A stretch of DNA of 64,000 nt from Alligator mississippiensis (taxonomy: Eukaryota > Chordata > Crocodylia > Alligatoridae). Positions 42,601 through 54,600 of this stretch are shown here, piece by piece. A model generated the notes under the pieces. The model was not told the DNA's origin. It did no database searches and worked only from the letters and a program-made list of their open reading frames with translations. Each line of letters starts with the position of its first letter. The stretch's first letter is position 1. Made by a program: the position numbers and the translations under genes. The DNA is taken from the NCBI RefSeq assembly GCF_030867095.1, contig NC_081828.1:217341978-217405977 (forward strand). Reading direction: 5' to 3'.

Positions 42601-45600
42601 CTTTCCATGAGCAGGCAACAGCAAGGTTTGAAACAGTTTGCTTTTAATTCAGCTTTGGAAAAATATTGGAGTTTCATTTCCTAAACTTATTTTATGTTGC
42701 TGTTTCTATTGCTCTTATTTCTTTAGGTCATTTCATGACATGTTGGTAAAAACAGTGTTCAGTTTGATGGCACACTGAGTTATAGCAACAACCAAAATAG
42801 TTCATTAACTTAGAGCATCTTAGCTGCTTTCTAAACCCTTTGAGGGCAGCTGCCACCTGATGCAATCTGAATCATATCATCGTCTCGCCTGGTTCAAATG
42901 GGCTCCTGTTTGTGTGGTAATGAAAAAGCTTAATCCTCTGAACAGAACAGAAAGATAAGCGCTTAATGCGCTGACGATGACGGAGAAGATGACAGACATT
43001 TCTAAATGAAGATCTCATCCTGACGCACGATCTCTGCAACCATCAGACGCTCCCATCCAAAGCCCCTAAAAGAACCTGAAGCTGCCCCATGGGGACGAGG
43101 GCTGGCAGCCTGGGCCCTAACCCAGCTGGGGCCCTAGCTGCTGGCATGTTGCTCACAGCATCTGGTCCCTCCCTCCAGGGAAAGCACCCCGGCCCCTTCG
43201 CTTACCTCCAGCTTCCCGTTGCTGCGGCCAGCCACAATGAGGTTCCCCTGCAGATCCAAGCTCCAGACAGAGCTTTCGAAATCGCCGCTCCAGGTGGGAA
43301 CAGGCGAGGACTTGTCAAATCCGGGAAGCACCTCGTCCCCCAGGCTCCTCCTGCGGGCACTGCACCCGCTCTCCCCGCTCCCGCAGCTGGGGGACCGGGA
43401 GCCGCTGGCTCCCGTGCACAGCCCGACCTGTCCATGCGGGGTGGAGAAGCCTGTGAAGTTCATGCAGTTCAAAGCACTGTGCTCCTCGTAGGCCTTCCCC
43501 ACCAGGCTGCCGAAGTCATAACCCGCCTCCTTCTGGTGGGCGCAGACCGTGCGGTGCCGCGTCTCCGACGCCGCTCTCGCCTGCTCGCAGAAGTTGGTGT
43601 CAATGAGAGACGTGAGGTCCGGCTGGTCACAGAAGAGTGGGGGCTGGGGAGGGCTGAGCATCCTTTTGAGCTGGTGGCCATTGTCGTAGGACTCCTCTGG
43701 CCCACACTTGGCGTCTGGGCTCTGGTCCCAGCCCTCCTGGTAATCGAAGATGCCACTGCTGTCCCTTCGCAACCTGAAATGCAGCAGCTGTAGGTTAGTG
43801 TGCCCTTCCCTACGGGCTGGGATTGGGCCCAGGAGGGACAGGTGGGACTGGACTGCTACAGCAGCCTCAGGACCGTGGAAGGAAAAGGGCAAAGCAGCAG
43901 TGGCCACGTACCCCAGCTTGGGGATGACAGTGAGGCAGTCTCCGGTCTGGGCGTCCCACACACGGATCTGCCCCACCAGGCAGCAGCTGACGAGCAGCAT
44001 CCCGTCACTGGCCAGGCACTCGATGTCCTGAGAAGGGAACACAGGCTTGGGTGAGCAAGGAGCTAGCAACACCTCTGGATTCCAGCCATCGCCTTCCTTG
44101 GGGCTGCCCGTACACCAAGCACCCCCTGCACAGCAATGCCCAGCTCCAAACCACCAGTGGGCTTGGGCCCTTCCATGCTGCATCAGGGCAGGGGTTGCCC
44201 CAGGAGCCCAGTGCCGTATCCACACAGAAGCAAAGCAGGCTTCAACTGCCTTCCACTTCCCGATGAATCTAGCCTGAAGAGGCTGCGGGCCCCAGCCCAC
44301 CCTGTGAGTGAGTGCCCGCTCATGCTGGACTGCTCCACACACAAAGGGAGAGCAGTCATAGACTTCATGTGCACAACGCTGGAAGGGGCAGGTTCAATGC
44401 CCCCTACATTTGGCTACACGCAGCACCACTGGTGGCCTGGTCTTTCGTGGTTGTCTACGTGGTTTTGGACCTCTCCAGGGCATTGGGTTTTCTACTGCTG
44501 GGCGCACAGCCCTGCATATGTAGATAACCACATGACTAGTCTGTGACGGTAGAGTCAGAGGCCCTATGCATGCTCCTTGCTGGCATGAAGAACCGGACGC
44601 CTCCACGTGGAGTCCCCCAGAACCCGTGGTCATGGGCTTGAGCCGCAGGACCAGACGAGCTGCACGTGTACAGCCTTTGTTAGCCCCCAGGGCTCAGTGT
44701 ACTTGTCTGAGAAGCTGGAAGCTCTGGGCCCCAGGCCCCCCTCACCTAGAGGAGGGTTTGATCCCTGACTTCCCACAGGCCAGGCACTGCTTGTACCCCA
44801 CTGCAGTGTCCCAGGTGAAGCTGAGCCCCTACCGCTGCCCTTGGCAGAAAAGGACAGACGGACACTTCTGCCTCACCAGGAGCAGGGCTGCAGTCCTTTT
44901 CAGGCCAGCAGACACCTCACTGAGCTACACACCCTCTAGCCTACTTCCTTCCCCACAGCCTCCTGTCTCTTTCAGCCCTCTTGTAGCTGCCTGGGGTGAA
45001 ATGCCAGGGGGAATGCCAAAGAAGGGTTTGGGTAATGGCTGAGCTGCAGGGAGGTGGGGAGGGTGCTGTGCTAGGAAGTCAGAGCTAGGTTCAAGGCCCC
45101 TCTGGGTGAGGGGGGTGTTGAAAACCCAGGACCTCTGACTTTCCAGGTGAGTGCCCTGGCCACTGAGCTGTCTGGGGAAAGACGAGGTCTCTCAACATGC
45201 GTGTAGCAGCCTACACACTCAGGAATACAAGAGCCCAAGATGTACTGAAAAGCAGCCCCTGAGACAACTGGAAAAGAACCGGGCCATGCCACGTCTGGTG
45301 GTGCACTGTGCGCTGGCTACATTGCTCCGGATTGTCAATCCCGGGTCCCCATGACTTACCTCTGTGCTACAATTAGGCCACCAGACTGGCCCGTCAGGTC
45401 TCGCACTCACGGCTGACAGAAGCACAAAGCAGGAGGGCATGGATTACAAATACAGGTCTCTCCTAACAAAGCCTGTTGGAGCAGATATGCGTAAGCCAGC
45501 CCAAGCCAACCTACCATAAGGTGACCTCTGAGAACCAAAGGAACAATCTCGGTCTCAGGCGGTGAGTAACCATAATCGTCACAGGGCAGGTCCCCTCTCT

Positions 45601-48600
45601 TCCTTCGCGTGTGTGAGAGTCCGTTCTGCCCATAGTTCTTGGGGCAGAAGACTTTGTACAGGCAGAAGAGCAGAAGGACCAGGAGGATGCCGGAGGCCAG
45701 GCCCAGCGCTGCAACCCTGGTGGGCAAGACACACCGGCGTGTTAGTTGTACCTTACCCCCACACACCGGCCCCACTGACACGTGCTGGTGCACGTGGTAG
45801 CCCCTGCCAGGAAGCTCACAGCCTCTGAGCCCAAGTAAGTTGTGAATGGAGGGGCTGGGCGGGTGTCTGTCTGGGATGGGTCAGGGCCACACCTCCTGCA
45901 GGGGCTTGGAGTAGAAGACCCTGGGGGTCCTTTCCAACTCCAATGCTCTGATTAATGTTCGGCGGCTGAAAATGAGCAGCCTGGGCTAAGTAAGCCTATG
46001 TATGTGTCCACCCCGTGCCCCATGAAGAGCTAGAGGGTGACCTGCTGCTGCAGGGAAGGAGGCTGCCCTGGCTGGGCAATGGGGCAGTCAGGGAAGCGCA
46101 TGAGGGGAGTGCTGTGTGCTGGGGCTGTGCAAGCTCTTTACTGGTAGAGGGTGACATCGCGGTGCCCCTGCAGCCTGGGTGAGCCCTCGGCAACTCGCCC
46201 TTCCGCCTCCGATCTCCCACGGCCCACGGGGAAGAAGGAATGGTAGCGATTGGCCTCCTGGGGATGGCGCACTTCTAAGGCCTCTTGTGGATTCAGGTAC
46301 AGGGTGACGGGGATCGCCGGGAGGATGCTGATATACCTGCGAGGGGAAGGGAAGACCACGGACCAACTTAGACTGACAGGGAAGAACCCCGCTGGAGCAT
46401 CCAGACTCTCCCCATCCCCTGCGGACCAGGGTAGGGCCCCCCAGCATAGCCTCCACTGCTCTGTCCAGTCTCTCAGGAAGCCACTGGGCTTCACACCAAA
46501 ACCCAGTGAGACTCCGCTCCATCTCCCCAGCTCTGCGAGGGGGGCAAAGAGCCAGCGTAGGAGCAGGTCACCCACGTGGCCACCTGGGTTTCACAGACAG
46601 CAGGCACCACTACCTCACCTCCTGCATAACCCAGGGTGGGGAACCCAATCCGGCAACCCCAACATCTAGCCAGAGTGTGTGGTTGAACCAGAACGCATCC
46701 CTCTGACATAAGCTGGGCCTTTGATTGCAGCAGGCCACAAACTGCTTCCAAACATACCCATGTGGCAGCACTGACATGCAGCTGCCTCTGGGGTGAAGGG
46801 AAACAGCCAAGCACATGGCTCACCGCAGCAAGGTGGGAGAGGTCAGGGATGACTGGATCAACCAGAAACCCCCATTCTTAAGGCAAAAGGCACTGGGACG
46901 AAGAGGTGCTAGGCAGAGCAGAGACAACCTGGAGAGCCAGTCCCAGCCAGCAGCGGGGACTGTAGCCACGGACAAAGGACAGCAAGTCAAAATGGGGCAG
47001 GGACTTACCGTGGAGCAGTTACCCCGCAGTACGTGAGTTAAACCAGGGCAGCTTAAGTTTCATTCAGGGCTAAGCTGCCCCAGGTCAGCTTCCAGTTACT
47101 GCAGTGTAAGAGCAGGCAGCACCCCCAGAGCCATTGCTCTGGGCAAGTCCCCATGCCCCCACGCCCAGGCAATTCGCCGTCTTTGGTCCATTTGTCCAGG
47201 CCCTTGGTTTGTCTGCCCTGAGGGAGGGAGGGAGGGAGGGCTGAGCCCGGCCTGCTGGGCTCTGTGGGGCATGCACAGGGCCGCAGCCCCCACGCTCCCA
47301 GCCACTTGCCTCTTGGCCAGCGTGATGTTGTAGTAGCTGAAGAGGGCTGGCCAGTGCCGGAAGGACAGCTTCCTCCAGATCTCCTCGTCCTCTGCCCCCC
47401 ATGTCACCTCTGCAGCAGTGCCCAGCTCTGGCTGCCCGTTCCCCCTGTTCTCTGCTCCCTGGGCCCACGCGTCCTCCTCCAGCTGGTCCAGGGACTCCAG
47501 CCCCGCCTTCTGCTCCCGCTGCTGCGTCTGGTTCTCAGACAGCGGCACAGGGTCCGCCGGGAAGACAGAGAGGTCGATCTTGGCATCCCCGGCGGGAAGG
47601 ACCCCACCGGGCACGGGCATGGGGGGCAACCCTGCCTCTCCCAGAGGGCTCTGCTCGGTGACCTGCGACGTGAGGTAGGTACGGAGGCCGGCGGGGTCGG
47701 TGTAGACCAGGATTCCAATCCAAATCACCGTCCCGGCCTGCACGGCACAAGTGGAGAGACAAGAGTGTTTAAAACCCGGTGCCCTGTTCACAGTGGCCAA
47801 CATCCCCACTGCACAGGGCCCTCCCAGACACCACGTGCTATCTGGCTTGCTGTCAACAGCCTCCCACAGAGACAGTCCTGCTCCAGCAGGATCGAACCCC
47901 CTGACTTCGGCTGGAGCTGTGAGGATTTGCAAAGCAGCAAAGCACCCACAGAAGCCTGACACTATGAATGTCTAGGAACTCCTGGTCTCCATCACATAAG
48001 GACATCTGCCCTGGATCTCTTGAGTGCATTGTAACAACCCTGGGAGCAACAGGACCCTGCCAGCCCTCGTCCCTGTGCTACCTGTGCTGGGATTGGGTGT
48101 TCCTCGTCTTTTGGGGCATTGTGCTTTGTGCAACAGGGTTGACTGTAAAGTTTTAGGACTTGTCTGGGATGATTTAGACAGGGATGGTCTTGCCTAGAAC
48201 AAGGGGCTGGACTGGAAGGGACCTCCAGAAGGCCCTGCTGGTCTGACTAGCTGTGCTTCTGTGATATTTGTGCCACGCACACATGCACATCCACACTCCC
48301 CTGTGTACCAGGAGAATGGTTCATTGCTGCCAAGTTTCCAGTAGGATAAGTGACTTGCCTGAAGCAGTGTGGAAAATAGTTTCATCTCTGTGTGATGAAA
48401 AGCCCTAACCTTTCCCTCCACACTGCCCCAGGAGCTGAGTACTTGTCCTTCTCAGGATCTCTCTTCTCTCCTCATTCAACCACTCCTGAAAGGATGCCTC
48501 TGCAGAGATGCCTTCAAGTAACTAAAAGGAGCCTGGCTAGAGGGGAACTGGGAATAGCCCACTAATCACTGCTCAGTGTCAGTTAGATTTTGTGCTCTAA

Positions 48601-51600
48601 TTACTGAGCAGAGCCCTGGAGCCAACGGAAACAGGCAGACAGGGCTCGCAGGGAGCTGCTTCCCTGATGACACCACCACTGCGAGAAGAACACGAAGCTT
48701 GAGGGGAACAAAGCTGCTCAAGAAGCCACGTTTCTTTTTCTGGAAATGCAGCCCCCGGATATGGGTCGGCAGGGTGCACCAGACAGCTGAGCTTGCACGT
48801 ACCATGATGAGTCTCTGGGCCAGCCGGGTCCTGGCGAAAAAGTAGATGACCCGCAGCCTCTTGGGCAGGCGCAGGTTCCTGAAGGAGGAGGGCTGCAGGG
48901 TGATGGTGTGCGGGGTGGCAGGGCGCATGGCCAGCTGGCGCTCGTACCGCTGGGAGCGGCTGATGGACTTTGCTGGGGGCAGGCAGGCTTCTGAAGGCAG
49001 CCGTTTGTTCAGGTCCGCAAGCTGCGAAAGGACAGCAGAGGGGTCAGGGAGGTGACAGACTTCCAGAGAGACATGACCCCTGAATCACCTGGCTGTACGT
49101 GGGTCCGGGCCTGAGCAAGCAGGTGAGGCCAGGCCCGTTCCCATGGTCTGCAGATACACATGTGCACCTGAGCACCCAGCCTCGTGTGTGTGGCCGTCCA
49201 TTCCCAGGCTCTCCCAGCCATGCATACCCATGGCCCAGCAATCGGGTGTTGCTGACATCTCTCTCACGCACCCAACCGCACCTGCTGGATGTTAGTTTTC
49301 TGCATATGCCCGCTGCTGTCCCTCCCTCTAACTGCCACCTCTAGCAAGCACCTCCCCAACCTCCCACGTTGGCTCTTCTCTCTGCATGAGAAACAAGATC
49401 GCAGGGAGAAGCAGCAGCAACGTCAGGCGTGGATCCCCCCACCCCGGGCACCAACCTCCATACGGCGAATGTCGATGGACAACACGGTGCTGAAGAAAAA
49501 CATCTGCAGGAAGAAGTCAGACACCAGTCCGACCACGGCGAAGAGGCAAAATTCCTGCAAGATAATATGCCCCACATCAGCACAGAAGCCTTCTGGGCTC
49601 CCGGCAAGTATTCAAAGGCAAGCCCACTGCCCAGCCCTGAGCATGCTCCCTGCAGAGGTGGTGCAATCACCTACCCTGGAAATCTTCAAGAGGCGACTGG
49701 ACGGTCACCTCACTGGGGACACCTGACCCCAGTTGTCTTTCCTGCCTAGTGCAGCGGGGGCTGGACCCAATGATCTTGCAAGGTCCCTTCCAGCCCCTTA
49801 CAATCTATAAACTTATGCCTGGCTGGCAACACTGATTTCCCACGGTTTAATTTGTGTGGGTGAACTTTGTTCTGTTGGCGGGGGCCCACTGCAGAGCTCT
49901 GGAGCCCGCTTATGTGCAGAACAGGTCTAACATTTCTTGTGCTTCTTATCCAAACATCTCAGCATGCTTTGGGGAAAGCGAGGCAGGAGACATGAACTCA
50001 GTCCAGGGTGTAGTGGCAGGCCCGGAGCCAGCACTTGCAGCTTCCTGGGCTCGTGATCTCACCACAGGACCAGCAACATGCCTGACCTCCTCCAGCATGC
50101 AAGAAGCTCAGTCTCCGGACTCAAGCAATCACTGGCCTGCCGCTACGGGGGCGACCCGTTCCAACTGCAGCGGTGATGCTGGTGGGATGTGAACAAGCCC
50201 CCGGCTAACCGCACTGGCCAGATAGCAGACAGCATCCTTCAATCTCCAGCTCTTCCTGGTGGCAAGGGAAGGATCCCACAATCCAACAAGCCTTTCCACG
50301 TCAAACCCTACGAATCGGAGGCGAGAACGGCAGAAGCCCCTGCAATGCTCCTCTCTCCCGGCAGGTGTCAGCGTGTGGACGAGGATGGGCACAGTTACCG
50401 AGCCTGAAACTGTGCAGCAAGCCACCGCCCCAAACACAGTGCCCAGCATCATGCAGGTCCCCACCTGCTACCTCTCAAGAGTGTTAGTGCCCAGGACTCC
50501 TCTGTCCTTTGAGGGAGCAGGGTCCTGTCCAGCCCAGCGAAGGGTCAGGAGAGTAAGGATGTGGAGAGCTCGGGACCAGTGCTGGGCTAAACAGCAGGCT
50601 CAGGACACAGTGGCAGAACGACGCCAGCAGACACGCCCCCCCCAGACCCTGTGCTCCCCCTTCTGCACAGGCAGCCATGGGTCCCCTTCCCACCCTGCTG
50701 TGCGGGTCGTTTGCCTCCCAGGCACCTCCACAGAGCTGGGGCAGAGGTGGACAGGGAACAGCTTTGTCCTGCCCTAGACACAACCCCTTGTCCTGCCAAT
50801 GCTGCTCTCAGACACAAGCAGTGCAAACAGCTGCTTGGGGCCCTGCATGGACTTGGCGGCGCACAGACCCAGCAGGCCGCAAAGTGAAGTGTTTTCGAGT
50901 CAGCTGTTGCCTCTGGCAAAACCCCACCAGCAAAGGCATTTCCTTCCGGCTCCGCATCTGGGCTGGAGATGGGGGGGATGGACAAAAAGGCTGGAGTTCT
51001 CCCTTGGGCCGGGGGAAGGAACATGCAGCTGGATTTCACCCTTAACCAGACACCCACCGAGCCCCAAATCTCTGGGTCAGCCCTGTTTTGTGCACAGCTC
51101 AGGTCTCCTTATGCTCCACCTGGGATCTAAGACAAATGAACCCAAGGTTGCCGTACTGACCCGCTACAGACTGGCTGTGTACGGACCATGCACACAATGC
51201 TGCTGCCCCCATGGCTTTGACTGAGAGCAGGATTGGGCCCTGGGAACCGCAGACATTTTGGATGGCTGAGGTTGAAAGGGCAGAGAGAGTGGGAGAGGGC
51301 AGGCACCCAATCAGCCCCCAAGGCACAGAAGCACTGCTTTTCATGGGTCTGAGGTTTCTCAGTGAGGTTTTAACTGGGCCGCCGTCCTGGGACAAGGGGG
51401 CTTCCTGCCTGCCTGCCATACAGTAGGAAGGGATGCCTGCCCCACCCCTTAAAGGTGGAGATGCAATTTGCAACTGGTTCTGGCTGCAAGACGTGTCCTA
51501 TCAAGCCCAACTTTGGGAGACCCCAGAGAGCAGGACAAAATCAGAGGAAAACATGGCTCCCCTACACCCCTGGAGCTGACAGCAGGCTTCAGGCTGAGGG

Positions 51601-54600
51601 ATCTGCTGCTCCTCTCCACATCTCAGGCACAGATGCACATAAACTCTAGTGGGGACCTGGATCAGCGGTTACTATGCAACCGTCATGTCTGCATGATTCT
51701 GCAATGATGGAAGGGCAGCAAAACTGCTCCAGCGTTAGCCCTGCTCCATCCACGGTTGCAATCAGAGTAAATCAGCTCACTTGCGTAGGACCAGGCAGAT
51801 GTAATGCTTATAAGCTAATGTCCCCCCCGGCTTTCTAAAGGGGCTAGAAAGTACATCTGTCCATAGCCCTGATGCATTTGGCGCTGTGCTGCACAGCAAC
51901 CAGGAGCAAAGGTCAGTGCCAGACGCACATGGCCCAGATCTCTATCTCCTGGGTTCCTTGGACTCTGCGACACTAGCGCTGCATCTTATCTCCACTGCGT
52001 CCTTCACTTCTTACCTCCGTTGCGTCCTTCACTCACACATACACAGGCGCACACACACTCCAGCAGAGCAGCACCCAAAGACAGCTTTGCTATGCAGCCT
52101 GGAAAAGTTGGAGGTCACAGCAGGAGAGGATCATGGGTGACGCATGGGCGGTGGGGATGATCACATACATCAAGGGACAACCAAGTATAACACAACAATT
52201 ACAATATAATGAGCAGCGTCCAGACATGCGTGGACATTTGGTTCCCCGGGGACAACGAGCGGCAGCGCAGCCTGTGCTGCTGCTAGTTGCCCCTGGGGAA
52301 TTCCTGTGCCAAACGTGCTGTGGCGTGTGGCAAGTTACCCTGGGTGGGGTAGGGTTGGCTGGAGCAGCCTTACCTGGGGTACTGGGGGCCTCCTGGGGCT
52401 GCAGCAGTGGTGATCCTGCCATGCGGAGCCAGGCCAGTGGTGGAGTATGGTTCTGGCCGGCCAGGCTTCAGTTTTGAGTGGCATATGCTGCTCGGCCTTT
52501 TTTCCCCCATGAGTTTTTTTGACCCCTGGATATCCGGGGGTCAAAAAAACCCTCTGTGCTGCTCCCTTGCAGTGCGGAGAACAACTGACTGTGCAGTATA
52601 TGGCGCCACAGACGTGTCTGCAGCACCACATATTGCACAGCCATGCTTGTCTGGACGTGGCCATAGAGGAGTGGAGCCGGAAGGTACCTGCAGAGGTCAC
52701 ATCTAGTCCAACCCACTGCCTGAGGCAGGGTCAGCCTTGTCCAAACTACCCCAGACAAATCCATAATCTAAACTCTTTGTAAAACTACTGTCAAGCCCCA
52801 TCACGAGGGTGCGGCGCAGCATCACCCTCTTCCAGGGTAGCCCATGGACTCCTTAAGCACTTTTTTTGGCTGCTCCACCCTCAGTTTATAGCTACAGGCG
52901 TCAGGACCTACAGGGCTCACTCACCCTGCAAGGCTCTGTCTCCTTCTGAGAGCTTGGTCTTCTTGCACCCAAGCAGGACTCAGCCTACTGGACCCTCTCG
53001 CCCCTGCTGACAGCGCCTTCACCATCCACTCTTCAACCTGCTCCACTGTACACAAACTGGGCTTGTACATGTGGCAAGTCACCAAAATAGCCCTTGGGTG
53101 AGGAACCTGCTGGATGTCCCTACCTCAGGCACTAGTTCTGCATCCATTGGGGACTGTGATGTGTGGGGGAGGATTCAAGATGGCTGACCTGTTTGCTGTG
53201 GAGCAGGAACCAGGAGTGTGGGGAGACTTGTTGCCCTTGCTGGGAGAAGCGTGGCGCTGCCTCAGCAGTATTACCTGTGCACATGGCCGGCCTGGCACAA
53301 ACCCTGGCTGGGTAGGGACACTGGCAGCAGTTATCAGGGGAGTCACCTTTGACTTGCAGATGACCCAGCAGCCCTGGTGCTGGAAGCAGTAGTGTTCAGT
53401 GGAGATGGCAAAGGGCTGGGAGGTGAGAGACCTCAGTTCCACTCCTGGCCTCTGCCAAGGACTCAGTCTCTTTGGCTGTGAAAGGGGGGTAGTAATGCCC
53501 ACCTTTGTAAAGCTCTAAGGGCTTATGATCATGGGAAGAAAATCCAGGACAGCTCCTCTGCACTTGCTCTCATGCAGGTGTCTATTCTGCACCTACTGAG
53601 AGGCCTTGCCTAGCTCACTCTGGAAGTGGCTTAAGTCAACCCACACAAAGCCACTCAGGACAGGGGCAGAAGAAACACTTACATTGGCGTATTTGGCAAT
53701 AATTAGCAATTCACCAGCATAAAGAGGCAGTGGACAGATAACCCAGCCTGCTAAACTGGGGTGACTTCAACCAATCCAGTGGAGAACTGTCCCTGATAAA
53801 ATGAGGGGTAAAATTCCTGCAGTGTTAAGCTACAGCACTGTAACGATGGTCTGTCTGCGCTGCATCCAACCTGGAGTAGCCAGCCGCTAAAGGCAAAGAG
53901 GCTACTCCCTGCTCTCCTACCAGAGAGCAGCAAGCCATAGAGGAGCCAGCGCACGACAGCTGCACATCTGTTTGTTCCTGATCCTGGTATCACATTTATA
54001 TCAGCATCTAAAGCCAATGTACAACACGCCAGGGTGTGTGTTCATCTGCCTGTGCCCTCAGCATGGGGTAGGGGTGGAATCGCTCTTGTGCTTTCAATTC
54101 GTGCCATTTTGCAATAGATTCTTGATGAGCCCTGAACTCTATGGGAATAGATGAGCCCTGAAATCTATGGGTTATTGGATTGGAGGGAATTAAAGTGCCC
54201 AGTTTTTGTAACACAAAAATGTGTCACTGGCTGTGAACAGCCTGAGGGTCGCAGGCTGCAGCCAGGCTAAGTGGAGCATGTCGCAAGGGAGGAGAAGGGG
54301 CCGAAGGGCGCTCTGCATACCAGAGGATGTTGGCTGGAAGGCTCCAGTGGTGGGTAATGAAGCAGGAATCATGCCAGTTCCTCAGGGAGGGACTGGCCTG
54401 TCCTTCTAGAGCAAGAAACTGGAAGGACAGGAGAAATAATAACCAATTTGTGCCTTAGGTCCTGTTTCCATCACTCAGTCCTGCTCACAAGCTGTTTCCA
54501 CACACTGATTGAGAGGGACTGAGGGACTGGTGAGATATGCTGCATCACTCCACTGCATACGCTGTGCAGAGATTGAGGGAGATTCTCAGCTAAGCAGGGC

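Noticed and set aside
45075-45195. Possible tRNA gene
   Set aside because: A-box- and B-box-like words are present, but the cloverleaf arms do not pair and a SINE-like body follows.
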